NCBI GenBank assembly: GCA_950022655.1
Contig: OX465581.1
Location: 34,877,300-34,941,299 of the forward strand
Length of the DNA: 64,000 nucleotides
Direction: 5' to 3'
Source of the DNA: Alentia gelatinosa
Lineage: Eukaryota > Annelida > Polychaeta > Phyllodocida > Polynoidae
Every line of letters starts with the position of its first letter. Within the stretch, counting starts at the first letter, position 1. The notes below the pieces were generated by a model that made no database searches, was not told where the DNA came from, and saw only the letters and a list, made by a program, of their open reading frames with translations. Below, one piece after another: positions 47,573-59,708 of the stretch. Both the position numbers and the translations under genes were made by a program.

Positions 47573-49266
47573 CGGAAATAACCGGAATCCACACATATCG
47601 GAACGTAGACGTACATCGAAAGTACTATTTCCCCGGAAATTTGCTTGACTTGCAAACATTTCCGCATCAAACTTTTATGAGTACATGGCTAAGGCTTTCC
47701 TGTTAAAACCAAAAAAAGACCAATGTAAATCATAAAAAAAATATAACTTTCAAGGAAAAGTAAAGTTATATTATCGATATAGATCATTTCAATTAAGTAC
47801 CTGCTTCTTATTTATATAATGATTGATGGACACGGAGGGCTATCAGCATTACCCTAATATGCAAACACATAACAGGTAAATGAATTACTTTGCCTTAGCC
47901 ATATCCAGATGGGGTGGAAGTGGGATAGGTGCGTGGGTGGGCGAAAGCGCCAGTACTCTCATGCATGTCCATGTTTCTATTCTGCGCGTGTAAGAAATAA
48001 CTAGAGTCCACATCGTGATGGACGTTACAGACTATTGCATGCACTCTGGCCATTGCCTTGGACCGGCGCCTATTCCCACGACGGGCCAAAATAACCTATT
48101 GGCCAATCGCATGTAACTGGTCATAAGGTGGGGGTGCACTGACCGATGGTCAAGGCTCGACCGGACCCGTTTGCCGTGGGAACTAAATAGAAACAATCCC
48201 AAAGTTAAAACTCCCCCGAGACGCCAGCCCCACGCTAATGGGCACGACACCACCTGTTCGGGACAGTGGGGCGGCCGATTAGGGGCCGATTTCTTAATAC
48301 CTCCTTCAGTGCGTTTTCACTAGCTGCAAGTTGTGGTTTTCTACGTAGCCCCAGTCATGCCAACCACCCATTGGAGCACAATTAAAGCAAACTAATACAA
48401 TCAGCGCCCTGCTTTCCACGGCGACCACAATGCATGCAGCTCTATTTCACACGGCACTACTATCAACCAGTATGACGCGGGATATTTCATTTTGAACAAA
48501 AAAAAACCCAAAAAACCCAACTGTTCGTCCTAATTTTTTCTCTTCGTTTTCTTTATATATTTTTTCCTCGAGTGTTGTTTGGTCAGTCCATACTGGTGTT
48601 GACCGGTGCCCATTGAGGGGTGGTAGGTTCTGGGCGGTGTGTGCGTGTTTGTGGGGGTTGGGGTGGGGGTGATGGGGGGGGGGGGGGGGGGCAGACACTC
48701 CATCTGTGTAGAGGATCGATCCCAGGCCTGGCACCACCTCCATGCACCATGGATAATTTACGGTCAGCCTCGGGGCAATCCTGTTTTTCTCCGACCGACT
48801 AATGGATTACACAATTATGTCTGGCAGCGGCCATTGACTTGGTCCCCTCAATAACGGGAGAAGCTACCTGCGTGACAACAACTGAGGTGTTTATCTCACT
48901 TCATCATAAAACTTGCTGGTGCACTAACAACTCATGTCAACATGTCCTATTCGTAAAACGATTTCAGAATGATCGGCATTTTTTTTTTTTGGTCATTAAA
49001 AACTTTCAATTGTCACAAATTGTTATTCTATTGTGGTATCTGCCTCTGTATCAGGGTTGGGGTCGTCGGTAGACAAAACGTCTAGTTCTAGTTTATACCA
49101 TTATACCATGATTCTCTATATTCATTTTTAAAATATGCATGAACTGCAGCACACGTGGTCTAGACTACTACAGAACATCATGCAATAAGCAGCTTACAGA
49201 AGGAGAGCTGCCAATAGGGACGACCCGGTGATGATTGCTACTGGACGGAGGGGACATACATGGGAG

Positions 49267-49474
49267 CAGAGATGTCAGTGGGGGGTCATAAAAACAGAAA
49301 GGAAATATTTCTCACGTGGAATTTACTGCCTCAGAAAGAGTGAGAAGTGTGTGTAGAGGTGTGAATCACTGTTTATTGGTCGGAATAACGCCTAAATTAT
49401 TCTGTTTTGCACAAGAAAAAAAGTTTTATAAACAGGATATGTATTTCCTTGGAAAATAGGAAAACTGCCATCTC
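49267..49474 (+). mobile_element. Family A MITE, copy 14, internally deleted
   Basis: It starts CAGAGATGTCAGTGGGGG and ends AACTGCCATCTC. The central GGCCATGGAATGGGG block is missing. The flanks CATGGGAG and AGTGGGAG match at 6 of 8 positions, a possible target duplication. Confidence 0.7.
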
Positions 49475-49515
49475 AGTGGGAGAGTAGATCGCTGTGCAAA
49501 GTGGGGGGTCCTATG

Positions 49516-49571
49516 TAGGAGGTGGGGTATGCACAGGAAGTCCTAGGAGGTGGGGTATGCACAGGAAGTCC
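49516..49571 (+). repeat. 28-bp tandem duplication, two identical units
   Basis: TAGGAGGTGGGGTATGCACA followed by GGAAGTCC occurs twice with no mismatch, suggesting a recent slip or duplication. Confidence 0.85.
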
Positions 49572-49794
49572 TCATTTTTAATTACCAAGACGTGAGGTTC
49601 CGCAGACGACTTTCTACTGGGTAACTTTAGCTGATAACTGGCTTACTCTGCTATTTGTAAAACAGGCGTGGGACACCAGCACATGACCATGACGAGGTGT
49701 GCGTTGTCGCAGTCCCAATGAGAAGGACGTCACACCACCGCACGCCATCACGTGCAACATGCTAGCCTCATTCTAGTCTCGCCACTCAGATAAA

Positions 49795-50064
49795 CAGGGA
49801 TGCCAGTTAGGGAGAGGAAAAAAGGTGGAAATATATTTCATGTGGAATTTATTACCTCAGAGACTGCGAAAATATGGGAAAACGCTTTATAGCTGTCATG
49901 GAATGAATGAGCTGTGGGTCTGTGGGGGAGGTTCAAACCACTCTTTTTTTTGCTTGGAAGAGGCTCAATTCATACTATCTCTGTTTAAAAAAGAAAAATG
50001 ATTTTATAAACTGGAAATGAAAACAAGGCTTTCCATGAAAAAAAGAGGAAAACTGCTATCTCTG
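49795..50064 (+). mobile_element. Family A MITE, copy 15
   Basis: It starts CAGGGATGCCAGTTAGGG and ends AACTGCTATCTCTG. It is full length and lies 320 bp from copy 14. Confidence 0.72.
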
Positions 50065-50448
50065 GGCCATGGATAAATAGTGGTCCTGTGAAAGGGTACC
50101 GTCTCCTAATTACATGTATACATGTTTTCATAAGCAACCCATTGAGTAGGTGTACACAGTTTTGGACGACACAACATTTAAAGATATAAGTATCTTTGAA
50201 ATGTATTTTTTCATCAATATCAACTGATTCATGATTGAGAAGTTTCAGCTCTACCCGAACAACGGCAATGAATCTCACGGATTCCTAATTACACCATAAG
50301 AGGGGTCTTTTGATCTGACGTAACCATGATCAATTTGTAGAGAGGGGGAAGTCGTTGATCCATTATGGATGCCAGTGAGGCCCAGAGAAACATCATCAAG
50401 CCTTCCTTCCTGTACACTGCTAGTTCTCATATCTGGGTCTATACCTTT

Positions 50449-50697
50449 AGATGGGTGTTAGTTGGGGTCATGAAATAAAAAATATTTTTCATGCGGAATT
50501 AACTACCTCTGGGAGACCGACAACAAATGGAAAACACATGGTTATTGGCCATGGAATGGGGATGGGGTGTGTGGGGAGGTTCGAGACACTGTGTATTGGT
50601 GTGAATGATGCAAAATCTATTCTCTTTGTTTTACATAAGAAAAACAATTTTATAAATCGAAAATGAAACAAGGATTTCCTTGGAAAATAGGAAAATT
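50449..50697 (+). mobile_element. Family A MITE, copy 16, next to exon 10
   Basis: It starts GATGGGTGTTAGTTGGGG. Its 3' end is eroded (GGAAAATAGGAAAATTCCG) and stops about 22 bp from the end of exon 10. Confidence 0.68.
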
Positions 50698-50718
50698 CCG
50701 AATTGTAGGAGGCCTTAC

Positions 50719-51037
50719 CTTTATGCCTGTCTCCAGGCCCGGCGTACTTGTCAAAGAGCGGCAGCGGCGCCAGTGTGGGCGGCGTGTCGGCACTGAGGTC
50801 CTTGGGCGACACGCTGTAGCCGCGGGGGTCGCGACACGGCGCCCGCAGGCCGCCCATGGACGAGGAGGAGCCCGGCGACGGCAGCGGCGACGATGACGTG
50901 CTCGAGCTGCTCGACGACGTGGAGGACGACGACGAGTACGAGAGCCCGAAGGAGGACGACGCCGCCGACGTCGACGACGACGGTCCCCGCTCCGGGCCTT
51001 TTCGCTTCATTCGTTTCCGGTACTCCAGCAGGGAAAC
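50719..51037 (-). CDS. KMT2E: Exon 10: VSLLEYRKR block and polySer tract (residues 1300-1405)
   Basis: This is a 319-nt exon with acceptor CCCTGCAG and donor GTAAGG. It starts in phase 0 with VSLLEYRKRMKRKGPERG. VSLLEYRKR is a motif I recognise as strongly conserved in KMT2E/SETD5. A serine-rich tract follows (with FGLSYSSSSS and further Ser runs), then a Gly/Pro-rich stretch and APLPLFDKYAGPGDRHK. One base (G) carries over into exon 11. The exon is very CpG- and GC-rich compared with its AT-rich introns. A family A MITE ends about 22 bp past its donor. Confidence 0.88.
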
Positions 51038-52825
51038 CTGCAGGGATAGAGTAGGCAACATGTCCCGTGATATGCGCGAGTAGAAACCACATACCTCAAC
51101 CATAATAAAACATCAAGCGCTGCTGTTGACTCAGCTTTATCATGGCTGTTGAAAAATACATACAATTTTATGAGAAGCTTGCGAAGTCAGATCAATAAGA
51201 GGTTTAATTAATATCTGCAGGAATACTACCTGAGCTCACTAGGTGCACTTCATCTCACAAATCAATTAACCTCATATATTCATATTCACATTTGCATATA
51301 TTTACTACATGACAGTGCCATGTTAATAGAGAGGAACATTGTTATAGTTCTTGAATAATTGACCAGAGGTGTACAATTAAAAAAAAGAAGAAAATAAAAA
51401 GAGTACATTATTTGTTCATATAAGTTGACGTTTAACAAATGGGCAAGATTTATTTTTCAAAGCACAATTTCAATTTCAGATTTAGAGATTCTAAAGAGCG
51501 ATGACAAGTTAATAATATATATGTGTGGAACATTCAGGGTAATATGGAGGAACCAAATTCACACATTTGTTCTTCTCATTCCATCAGCCTACGATGCCTG
51601 GTCTACATAAAATTCTATGTTGTAAAAAGTGTTTCCTCAACTTTTATACAAAACACCAACAGAGAGTTATCCTTGCACGTACAACGGGAGTCACAATGGT
51701 TGAAAATACTTACAAAATTAGTAACAATTTCAGAAAAGGAATTACCACTTCTTTCCATTTCAATGTTAGTACATATATACATTTACTTGGTCTTCTTCTC
51801 TGACTTCTTTCAGAGTTTATACCGCTAAAATTAAAACCATGTGTTTAATAATGCTCTAGCCTCCCACCCTCACTATTGATCTATCTTTTACTGGAGAAAC
51901 CATGAGATATGGCGTGGCTATTGTGCAGATGATATTGCAGTCGTTTACCAGTCAAATTAATCAGAACCAAATATGCATGTAATTAAAAAAGTAATGAAAT
52001 ATAAAAACTGCGCACCTTGAATTTTGAAATGTCTACATCAAACCCGAATAAGTTACAACCCAAAATATTACAAATGCAGAATATTTAGTTCCATCACGTT
52101 AGTCTTGTTACATTTCCTTGTGAAATCACACTTTGAAAAAATATAACGAATAATCTGACACACTGGCTTCACTTTCTGAAGAACCATAAGCTAAGGTATT
52201 AACTTCACCATGTGTAAAACATACCAGCATAGAGACAACCATTATGAGGTGCGATGTTTCTGAATCATGGAAGCATATCAAGTATAGATGGGATTCAATT
52301 TCAAGTCATGACCATAAAAGTAAACTGATGAATAACAAGTTTTGCGACTGCCATTTCTTTAGAATAATGCTGTTCAAACAACTGGCCATTTCCTAAGTTC
52401 TCTCTTTGTACATCTCTTATTTTACGACTCCCTTAACATAGAACGAACACCTTGTGCACTATCGACTATTTCATATTTACCTCACTCCTGGTATTTTTCT
52501 CCATAGACTTAACATTGGGAACTCGTATCTAACGCCCATTAGATAATTAGGAAAAATATCCAATGGGAGATTATGTCACAAATGATAGCCCATTAGCCAA
52601 TGTTAAGGGTGAGATAAATTCAGAAATTTATATTCACGCCATAAACAGTTTATCAGACCCAAGCATCAAAGTTTGCGTCTTAACCTTCAATCTCCGAGCT
52701 AAAGAAATTGAAGTTCTTTGGCCATGCTTAATCTAAACTATAAAAACCCACTATCTAGACTATTTTCAATAATCAAGCGTGATTTGAGATTAGAGATATG
52801 TAGAATATAAGCCCAAAAGACGTAC
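51038..52825 (-). other. Intron between exons 9 and 10
   Basis: This is 1.8 kb of AT-rich sequence. No family A copy or other repeat was identified. Small plus-strand open frames at 51425-51830 look like chance frames. Confidence 0.5.
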
Positions 52826-55345
52826 CCTCTTTCTGGTGGGTGGTTGTAAGACGGGGATGCTGGACAGGTGGCCTGATGAAGATGGCGTTGGTGCTGCTGG
52901 TGCTGCTGTTGAGCCTGTGGGTGACATGGATGAGGATGCGACGACGGGTGAAGATGACGGTAAAGATGATGTCGAGGCAACAGGCCCCGTAGATGGTAAT
53001 GACACACATGTTGAGGATGATATACTGCTATGAGCTGCTGCAGAGACCGACTTACAATTGGAGTCCGAGGCAGTGGTCGTGCTTTCTGAAGGCTGTTCAG
53101 TGTTCGAGTGCAAACTGCTACTACCACTTTGATTATTACTGACAGTTACCGAAGATGCCTCTTGATCAGCAGATAGAGAACGAGTCCGCAATGCGTGGAA
53201 TACTTGGCCACGAGGACTACTGGTACTGGGTGAAGGCTCCTCGTCTTTATTACTACTTGAACTTGTCCTTTCATTAACAGAGTTGTCACACCCTACGGTG
53301 GCATGTAATGGAGTTGAGGAACTTGAGACATCACCAATAACTCCATTGTCACTTTGCATACTCCCCGAAGGAGTAGGGTCCTCCGCGGAAGGCCCGTTGG
53401 AGCCGGAGGTCGAGTCTATTGTTGCTTCACTCTGTCCTGCAGCCTTAGACTGCGTGGGTGACAACAACCCCGCCGTTGCACTGTGGGGTTCTTGCCGTGA
53501 AGTTGGTTCGCTCTGCGAGCTGCTCGCCGTGGACGCAGTGTCTGGGAGCGAGCCGCTCGCAGGCACTGTTGCCACTGCTGACGAACAGCGGTCAACACAC
53601 TGACTCCTGTCCACAGATTGGTCTGGCAAGTCCACCTCCATGTCTTCCAGCACACGGTCCTCCTGCTTGGAGGAGGAGACTTCACTTGGTGCGTGTCCTC
53701 CTACAGGAGAGTGATCAGAGACCTCCATGGAGGTCACCTCCTCCGTGTCGCTGACACACTCCCCATCCTCCAGTTCATATTCCTCATCCACAGTGCTGTG
53801 ACTGACTGCGGACGTTGACGCTTCGGCCTCCGGGGTTTCCGTAGGCCCCACGAGAGGGGCGTCTGAACTGCACGACACCTGTGTCTCCACAAAACTGTTT
53901 CTCCTTTTATCACTCACAGTACTGGCGTCTTTATTGGAGCTGCCCACCGAGTGCTCGCCAGTGGAGGACTCGGATGAGGCCTGCTCATCACCATCACCCT
54001 CACACACTGCCAAGTCGCCTGCCTGGGAGGTCACCTCTCCTTCCTCTACATTCTGCACAGCTGCACTGCCTACATCTAAGCAAACCGCCCCTTGATCTGG
54101 TGAACTCACACACTCGCCCAGGGGAGCTGCCCCATGCCTGTCTCTTGAGCCAGATGCTACCAGAGCATCGCTTTGTGAGGGCACCGTGCTCTGTGCTGAT
54201 GCCAGTGATGGTGCGAACACGTGGCAATCCGCGGGACTGTCCAGGTGAGAGGTGACCACTCCACGGTCACTGTTGTCCAGTGTGGAGCCACTCGTGACCA
54301 TATCAGAAGCGCAGTCTCTTGGTTTCGCGCCTGCCTCAGTGGATGAGGCCACCTCGCCAACATCACCTGGCGAGACACATGCAGCATGAGAGCTATGCGC
54401 GACCGGGGCTTCCTCAACCAGCAATTCAGACTCACAATGAGATCTGTCAGAATTGTCTGCCACACGAGGACTCTCCTCATCCTCGTCCTCCTGCTCAGAT
54501 TCCTCATGTCTGTTTGTATAGAGCTGCTCACTTGAGTCTTGCCCTGAGGCCGGCTCGTCCATCGGACGATCATCATTCACATTTTCACATTGCCCATATG
54601 AGGAGTTCTCAGATGAAGGAGCACCTAGCGCAGATTGTTCACACTGCTCGAATGAAGAGTCTCGAGATGAGCCAGTGGCCATGTCTAAATGACTGTCATG
54701 GCTCACCTCGCTATCTACTTTGGCAGCATTGTTTTCAGCTGTACCACTCACTGACAAACTGGAGCACCCAGCCGGGAACCTAGGGTTCTCGCATTGTTGC
54801 TGCTGCTGCACTTTGAATTCAGAGAAACTATCATTCTCCTTATGTGAACCTCTGCCACTGTCAACACTTTCATCCTCAGCTGTTGGGCCTGGTACGGTCA
54901 TACCTTGATCAAAGCAGGAAGTGCTTGATGGAAGCACTTTCACCTCATGTCTCAGCTCTATTCTGTATTCCGGACAAGTTTGTTCGCTCTTACATGGTTC
55001 CTCAAACACATCACCATCTGAGGTTCGCGTGCTGCTCATTCGCATGGCCATCCCTTCCAGTCTCTGCTGCTCGGCCTTAACGGCGAGTTTGTGAAGCATC
55101 TCAAAGCCATGCGGAACACTCAGGCCATCGCCACCACTGTTTTGTCGGAAGACCTCCTCCATACGTGAGTCCTCAGTGTCTGTGTCCACTTCGCTCCTGT
55201 AGTCACTGCGGCAGTCGCTCCGTCCACTCTCGTGTCGTTCTCTGGTCAGACTACTGCAGGATGGGGTGAGGAGCAGCTCGGACACAGAACTCTCCACAGA
55301 CTCCTGCTTCTCCGAGTAGATCCCGGGTCTGTCCTCGTGTATATT
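52826..55345 (-). CDS. KMT2E: Exon 9: giant 840-codon acidic Ser-rich exon (residues 460-1299)
   Basis: This single 2,520-nt exon is phase 0 to 0, open throughout, with acceptor TTTGTTAAG and donor GTACGT. It begins NIHEDRPGIYSEKQESVESS and SELLLTPS, then becomes a very long acidic, Ser/Asp/Glu-rich and almost certainly disordered segment. Features visible in it include many SxxE/D casein-kinase-2-like sites, a Gln run (about residue 670), VDEEYELEDGECVSDTEEVT near the middle, and a Ser/Thr/Pro-rich last 150 residues ending LQPPTRKR. Several long open frames on other frames and strands overlap it; the phase match at both ends identifies this one as real. Family members have a disordered acidic middle, but 840 residues in one exon is long. 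Confidence 0.9.
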
Positions 55346-55953
55346 CTTAACAAATAAGATGAAACAATTCAATGAGATAATGTAATAAAAAATGACCAAA
55401 AATACATTGATTGCTTTCAATATACAATATACAAATAAAAGAATTGTTATTAAATTTTTTTACGGAAAAAAAATCTTCATGTGAATACAAGGTTTCCCGT
55501 TTCAAGCACAAGCTCAGATCATTGAAGCGTGAATATACCTAACCGACTTTGATGGATAATTGCCTCTCTCCCCAAATTGTGGATATGATAAACAAGTACG
55601 TTGAAATTATAAATGATATTATACAATGCTGAAGGACCCTCATAACGTTATTCATTTACAAGTGCCTTCACACACAAAAGAAGGTTGTCTAACCAATGTA
55701 TATGTAAAACTATCTAATATACAAATGATTGATAATACTGCCGTAAGCCTTGAAGTTAGGCAAGGCAACTCGTCTCTGATACATTCTCGTGAATCCATTG
55801 AAAGACAATTATACTTAAATCCAAATGATCCTCCAGTATATATGAAAGCTTTAGAAAGAAAGGTTACATAATGACTTAATCAAGGTGAGGTAAGAAGAAA
55901 TAGATTTACAGAGTCTCGGAGTATAATTCTTTCCACTACGGCGAGTTACTCAC
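55346..55953 (-). other. 608-nt intron between exons 8 and 9, with an opposite-strand ORF
   Basis: This short intron has a GTGAGT donor and a TTTGTTAAG acceptor. A plus-strand open frame of 81 codons (55626-55871) runs antisense to the gene with a protein-like amino-acid mix. I cannot assign it. No TIR element is visible around it. Confidence 0.45.
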
Positions 55954-56207
55954 ATCATACAGGCGGTCGGCCGGCGTGTTAGGCGTGATGGGGGAGAGGT
56001 GGGACTTGAAGCCGTTCATGAGGCGCGTGCCGCCGTCTTCCACCTTGACTCGCAGGCTGTCCATCGTCTCGTACTTGTCGCTCTCGGACAGAGGATGCTC
56101 GGACCCAGTTGGTGTAGGCGTGGACGGAGTCGGTGGGTACGGAGGTGTGTCCATGGAGATAGATTCTCTGGCAAGTCGACGTTTCTTCAGAGGCGTCACA
56201 AAGTCCG
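55954..56207 (-). CDS. KMT2E: Exon 8: TPLKKRRLARES block and TP-rich segment
   Basis: This is a 254-nt exon with acceptor CATTTCAG and donor GTGAGT. The first two bases complete an Ala codon and the exon ends in phase 0 after RLYD. It encodes DFVTPLKKRRLARESISMDT, where KKRRLARES is a conserved basic block and a plausible nuclear-localisation signal. A string of TP dipeptides follows (PPYPPTPSTPTPTGSEH), which are potential proline-directed kinase sites. It then continues SESDKYETMDSLRVKVEDGG and LSPITPNTPADRLYD. Confidence 0.88.
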
Positions 56208-57021
56208 CTGAAATGTTCGCACCATCCAATATTAGGTACATCTATGTACTATTCTTAAAATTAATTTCTTGGTTGTAGTTTTAGATCCCCTTCCCTGTGT
56301 GGGTGTGGGCTCCAATTATTATCCGGAGAGCCCAAATCGGATTTTGTCACATACCAGCAGTCGCTTGCGCTGTAAACACGTCTCCACAATTATACACCTG
56401 TGTACTACTTTGAGATTATTTGTGGACATTTTTGGAGATATGCATCAACATTTTAGGAGGTAGATGCATATAAGAGAATATTTCATCGTATCTTTGTCAA
56501 AATAGGCTCTCTCGTCATTATTCGATTTCATAACTTTTAATATTCATATACCACAGCACAAATAGTTCTTAAATTTCTATGTTCTTACAATCTTTTGTAC
56601 TTCAACGTCTACCTAATTTTCTGTAATATATAGCAAAATCATCTCCGAGTATGAACAAAATTTCTGGCCTGTAAGGGTTATTAAGCCGAACATGGACATT
56701 TCTTTTCGTTTGAATCCAGCTGGAAGTAGACCTGATGTATCAGATATCATCTTACCTCATATACTGTGACCTTAGATATATATTTTTCATGTATGAGTAA
56801 CAAATATTTACAAATGATACGGTGAGTGCCAAAATGCGAATTTCTTGATGTGCATGTAAATGTGCTCAGACCTGGGGTCATAAATAGTGAGTTGACTCCC
56901 TCCTACATGGTCCTTCTTTGTTCAATTTCATACACGAATGAGGGGGGTGGTGTGTAAAAATGTTCAGAAATTTTGAGCACATACTTTATGGATGACCACT
57001 AAGTAAAGCTCGCGTACTTAC
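56208..57021 (-). other. Intron between exons 7 and 8
   Basis: This is 814 nt of AT-rich sequence with no transposon copy, repeat or coding signal that I could support. Confidence 0.5.
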
Positions 57022-57184
57022 CGATATTATGACCGACTTGAGGGGAAGCTCCTGGACTGTTGGTGCAGCTGTTCGTGTTAGGACTCATCCCTCCATTGGG
57101 GATCGGGGACATGGAACCACTGGGTGACTGCTGAGTGCCGGGTTGACTCGATGTACTCTCGAACATCGCTTGGCGTAACCAGCG
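57022..57184 (-). CDS. KMT2E: Exon 7: RWLRQAMFE block and Ser/Asn/Pro-rich linker
   Basis: This is a 163-nt exon with acceptor TTTGCAG and donor GTAAGT. It starts in phase 0 with RWLRQAMFESTSSQ, a family-conserved Trp/Leu/Arg block, and then becomes a Gln/Ser/Pro/Asn-rich disordered segment ending VGHNI. It leaves one base (G), which makes an Ala codon with exon 8. A WLRQA-type block downstream of FPKTKK/NEWL matches the order seen in vertebrate KMT2E and SETD5. Confidence 0.85.
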
Positions 57185-59708
57185 CTGCAAACAATTCAAA
57201 CAAAACTGACATGTAGATGATTCTCATTGGAAATACCAGAGATTTATTTGACAATTTTTTCCGATCCTATTCACTCGATTCTACTTTCTGCTGTGTTTCT
57301 TTTGTTTTAGTGTGGAAATCAAGAGTCAATTTTCACACGGACTTCTAAAATTCCAATAACGTGCTTTTCATAACTGGTTTAATTGTCTTAAATGCGTTAA
57401 TAAAAAAATACAATAACAGGATATTCATATCACGCATATTTTTCCTTCTTCTAAATCAACACGGCGTTATTCACCTTGAGTATAATAGATAACTTCCTGG
57501 CAGTTCCCCCCTGCATCCTGTATATGCCTGACTAGGTAGTTATACGTCCTTATCACTTTGGCACTACCGGAGGCGGGAGGGCGGGCGCCCCTGGGTTCTC
57601 CCCAGCATGGCCCGGACCCCGGCAGCGCCACCAGGAAGTGCCGGCTCACAAAGACGAGTGATCCGGCAGGTAGGCATCCTTGCCCGTTAACCTTCACTTG
57701 GCTGTTAGCTGACACTGGGAAACGTGCCTCAATCCATATGCGGATCTTAATTATGCCCCTGTCGGTATGCGTACTGCTGTGCACTACTCGGCAGTGAGTT
57801 AGTACCCGTGTATTGACCAAAACTGAGAGCATAAAAAACTTAATCCAGAACCCCACAGTCTAGGGCGGCTCAGGCCTTACAAAAAGGCTACTCCAATTAG
57901 CTTCAAATTTAGTTGCCGATAATAGCTGTCATCATTGAACACCGCCCCGCCCCGCCCCCCCCCCCCCCCCCACGCGAAAAAAAGAAAACAAACAAAAAAC
58001 TCACAAAAATAACCCAATATCAGGCAATCGAAATGCCAATAAACTATGAATATGGTTGCTGTGGGGGACCTATCATTCTACTTGACAACGCTGGTAAACC
58101 TGTCAAGAAGGCCTTCGGGGATGAGTGAATAACCCAGTACAAACCTAAAGAGATCTCTATGGTATGATTATGGAACACTTAATGAATCGGCTGACATCTA
58201 CATAGATGCCAATGTCTACCACTGTGAGTCTACATAGGACAAGGTGCTGCGATATCTTTTAATATAAAACTACATTATAGGATAGTTTAGTCATGAGTCA
58301 TCCAGTGGACACGCAAAACATGTTTAACGATTCTTATGCTGGGGCGACCCCAACTACACAGCACGTAAGTGGCTGGTCTCGTAGTAACAGTGGCGACGCC
58401 CTGTGTTTACCCATAAAACTAAAGTAGCGCCTCTTCCTGTCACGCCACTATGTGGCAGCCAGCGGCATTAAAACGTGGACACAAAAGACCGCAAAGTGGT
58501 GGCTTGTACACAATTTTCTTAGCAATTGAATTAATATCTATCATTTTTCACTTTCTTAACTCCATTTTTCATCATTTAATATTTCTGACAGCAGCGACCA
58601 TAGCCGGGAAAACTTGGCTGGCCTCTTAGATAATATTCATTTAAGTGTTCGAGAGAGAATCCAAGTGGTTTGGAAAGATAAAATTTCAAAATAATAAAAT
58701 TTGGACATATGTATGAAGTCATTTATCTTAGAAAATGAAACATTATACGCAATTACCTTAACAAGCAAGCACAGTGATGAACAGTTTTTCCCGTTTAAAA
58801 TTTAGGCACATTTTACATTAATCTCTTTCACTGTGCATGAATATGATAATTGCTAAGGATTTGCTTCATTATAATGTATAACTACACCTGGCTGTGAAAA
58901 CTAACAGCTACAATAACGCCTATTTCTTGAACAAAGAAAATAAACTCAGGACTTCCCCGACACTGTTCAGACAGTATGGTCACTGACAAGGATATCCATT
59001 GCTTTAGACTGCAAATCTATTCTCCAAATCCAAACTAAACCGACCTTCCACTAGAACCAGTAATGAGAACTGCGAAATAGTCATGCCTCATCTTGGGCGA
59101 TATCTTGCGAAGGACACTGTGTTCAACGCACTGAAAAGCCCAGCTATACAACTTCACTTCAAAATATCACCGGGAATCAAGTTCAAGCATGGACAATGAA
59201 AATTAATCAGGTTAACTCATTTCTCCCTCGGATGTATATTGATCTCAAGAATGATCCTTGGGATGTAAAGGAATCAGAAAATCCGGAAATATCCCATGTC
59301 TGCAAGCTAAACAGGTCCATGTGGCTTCACTAAAATCTCCGCTGCTTACTTAATTACAACATGGGTAGTAGCTGCAATCAAAGTCTCTTAAAAAATCCAG
59401 TGCATTTACGAACAATACCACAAGACCTTTCTGACGGATGTTAGCTGTGGCAATGGGAAAAAAAAGTGGAAATATTTTTTCATCTGGAATTTACTGCCTC
59501 AGAAAGCGCGAGAAAACATGGCAAACACATCGTTGTTGGTCAGGGAATATGGCTGGGGTGTGTGGGGACTTTTTAACAACTATTTATTGTTGTGGATGAG
59601 GCTCAATTCATACTATACAAGAACAAACAATTCTATAAACTGGGAAAAAAAACAAGGGTTTCCTTGGGAAAAATGTCCTACTGCTATCTCTGTAATAAAT
59701 AAACTTAC
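57185..59708 (-). other. Intron between exons 6 and 7
   Basis: This 2.5-kb intron has three notable parts. A GC-rich block at 57540-57800 carries a 129-codon minus-strand open frame (see findings). A C-run lies at 57955-57971 followed by an A-rich stretch. A family A MITE (59436-59692) abuts the exon 6 donor. The rest is unremarkable AT-rich DNA. Confidence 0.5.
59436..59692 (+). mobile_element. Family A MITE, copy 17, next to exon 6
   Basis: It starts CGGATGTTAGCTGTGG and ends TACTGCTATCTCTG, only about 17 bp from the end of exon 6. The core blocks CTGCCTCAGAAAGCGCGAG and AACATGGCAAACAC are present. Confidence 0.7.

Larger units (their letters stand above)
44197..50718 (-). other. 6.5-kb intron between exons 10 and 11
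   Basis: It holds four family A MITEs (44393, 49267, 49795 and 50449), a family C repeat (47487-47572), a hairpin (46654-46705), a two-copy 28-bp tandem repeat (49516-49571), and long G runs at 44900-44919 and 48674-48691. A GC-richer block lies at 46200-46450 and another at 48030-48260. No exon was found, and the exon 10/exon 11 phases join directly. Confidence 0.5.

Noticed and set aside
53881..54783. Plus-strand open frames of 124-154 codons opposite exon 9
   Set aside because: They are shadows of the giant coding exon; the minus frame has matching splice phases at both ends.
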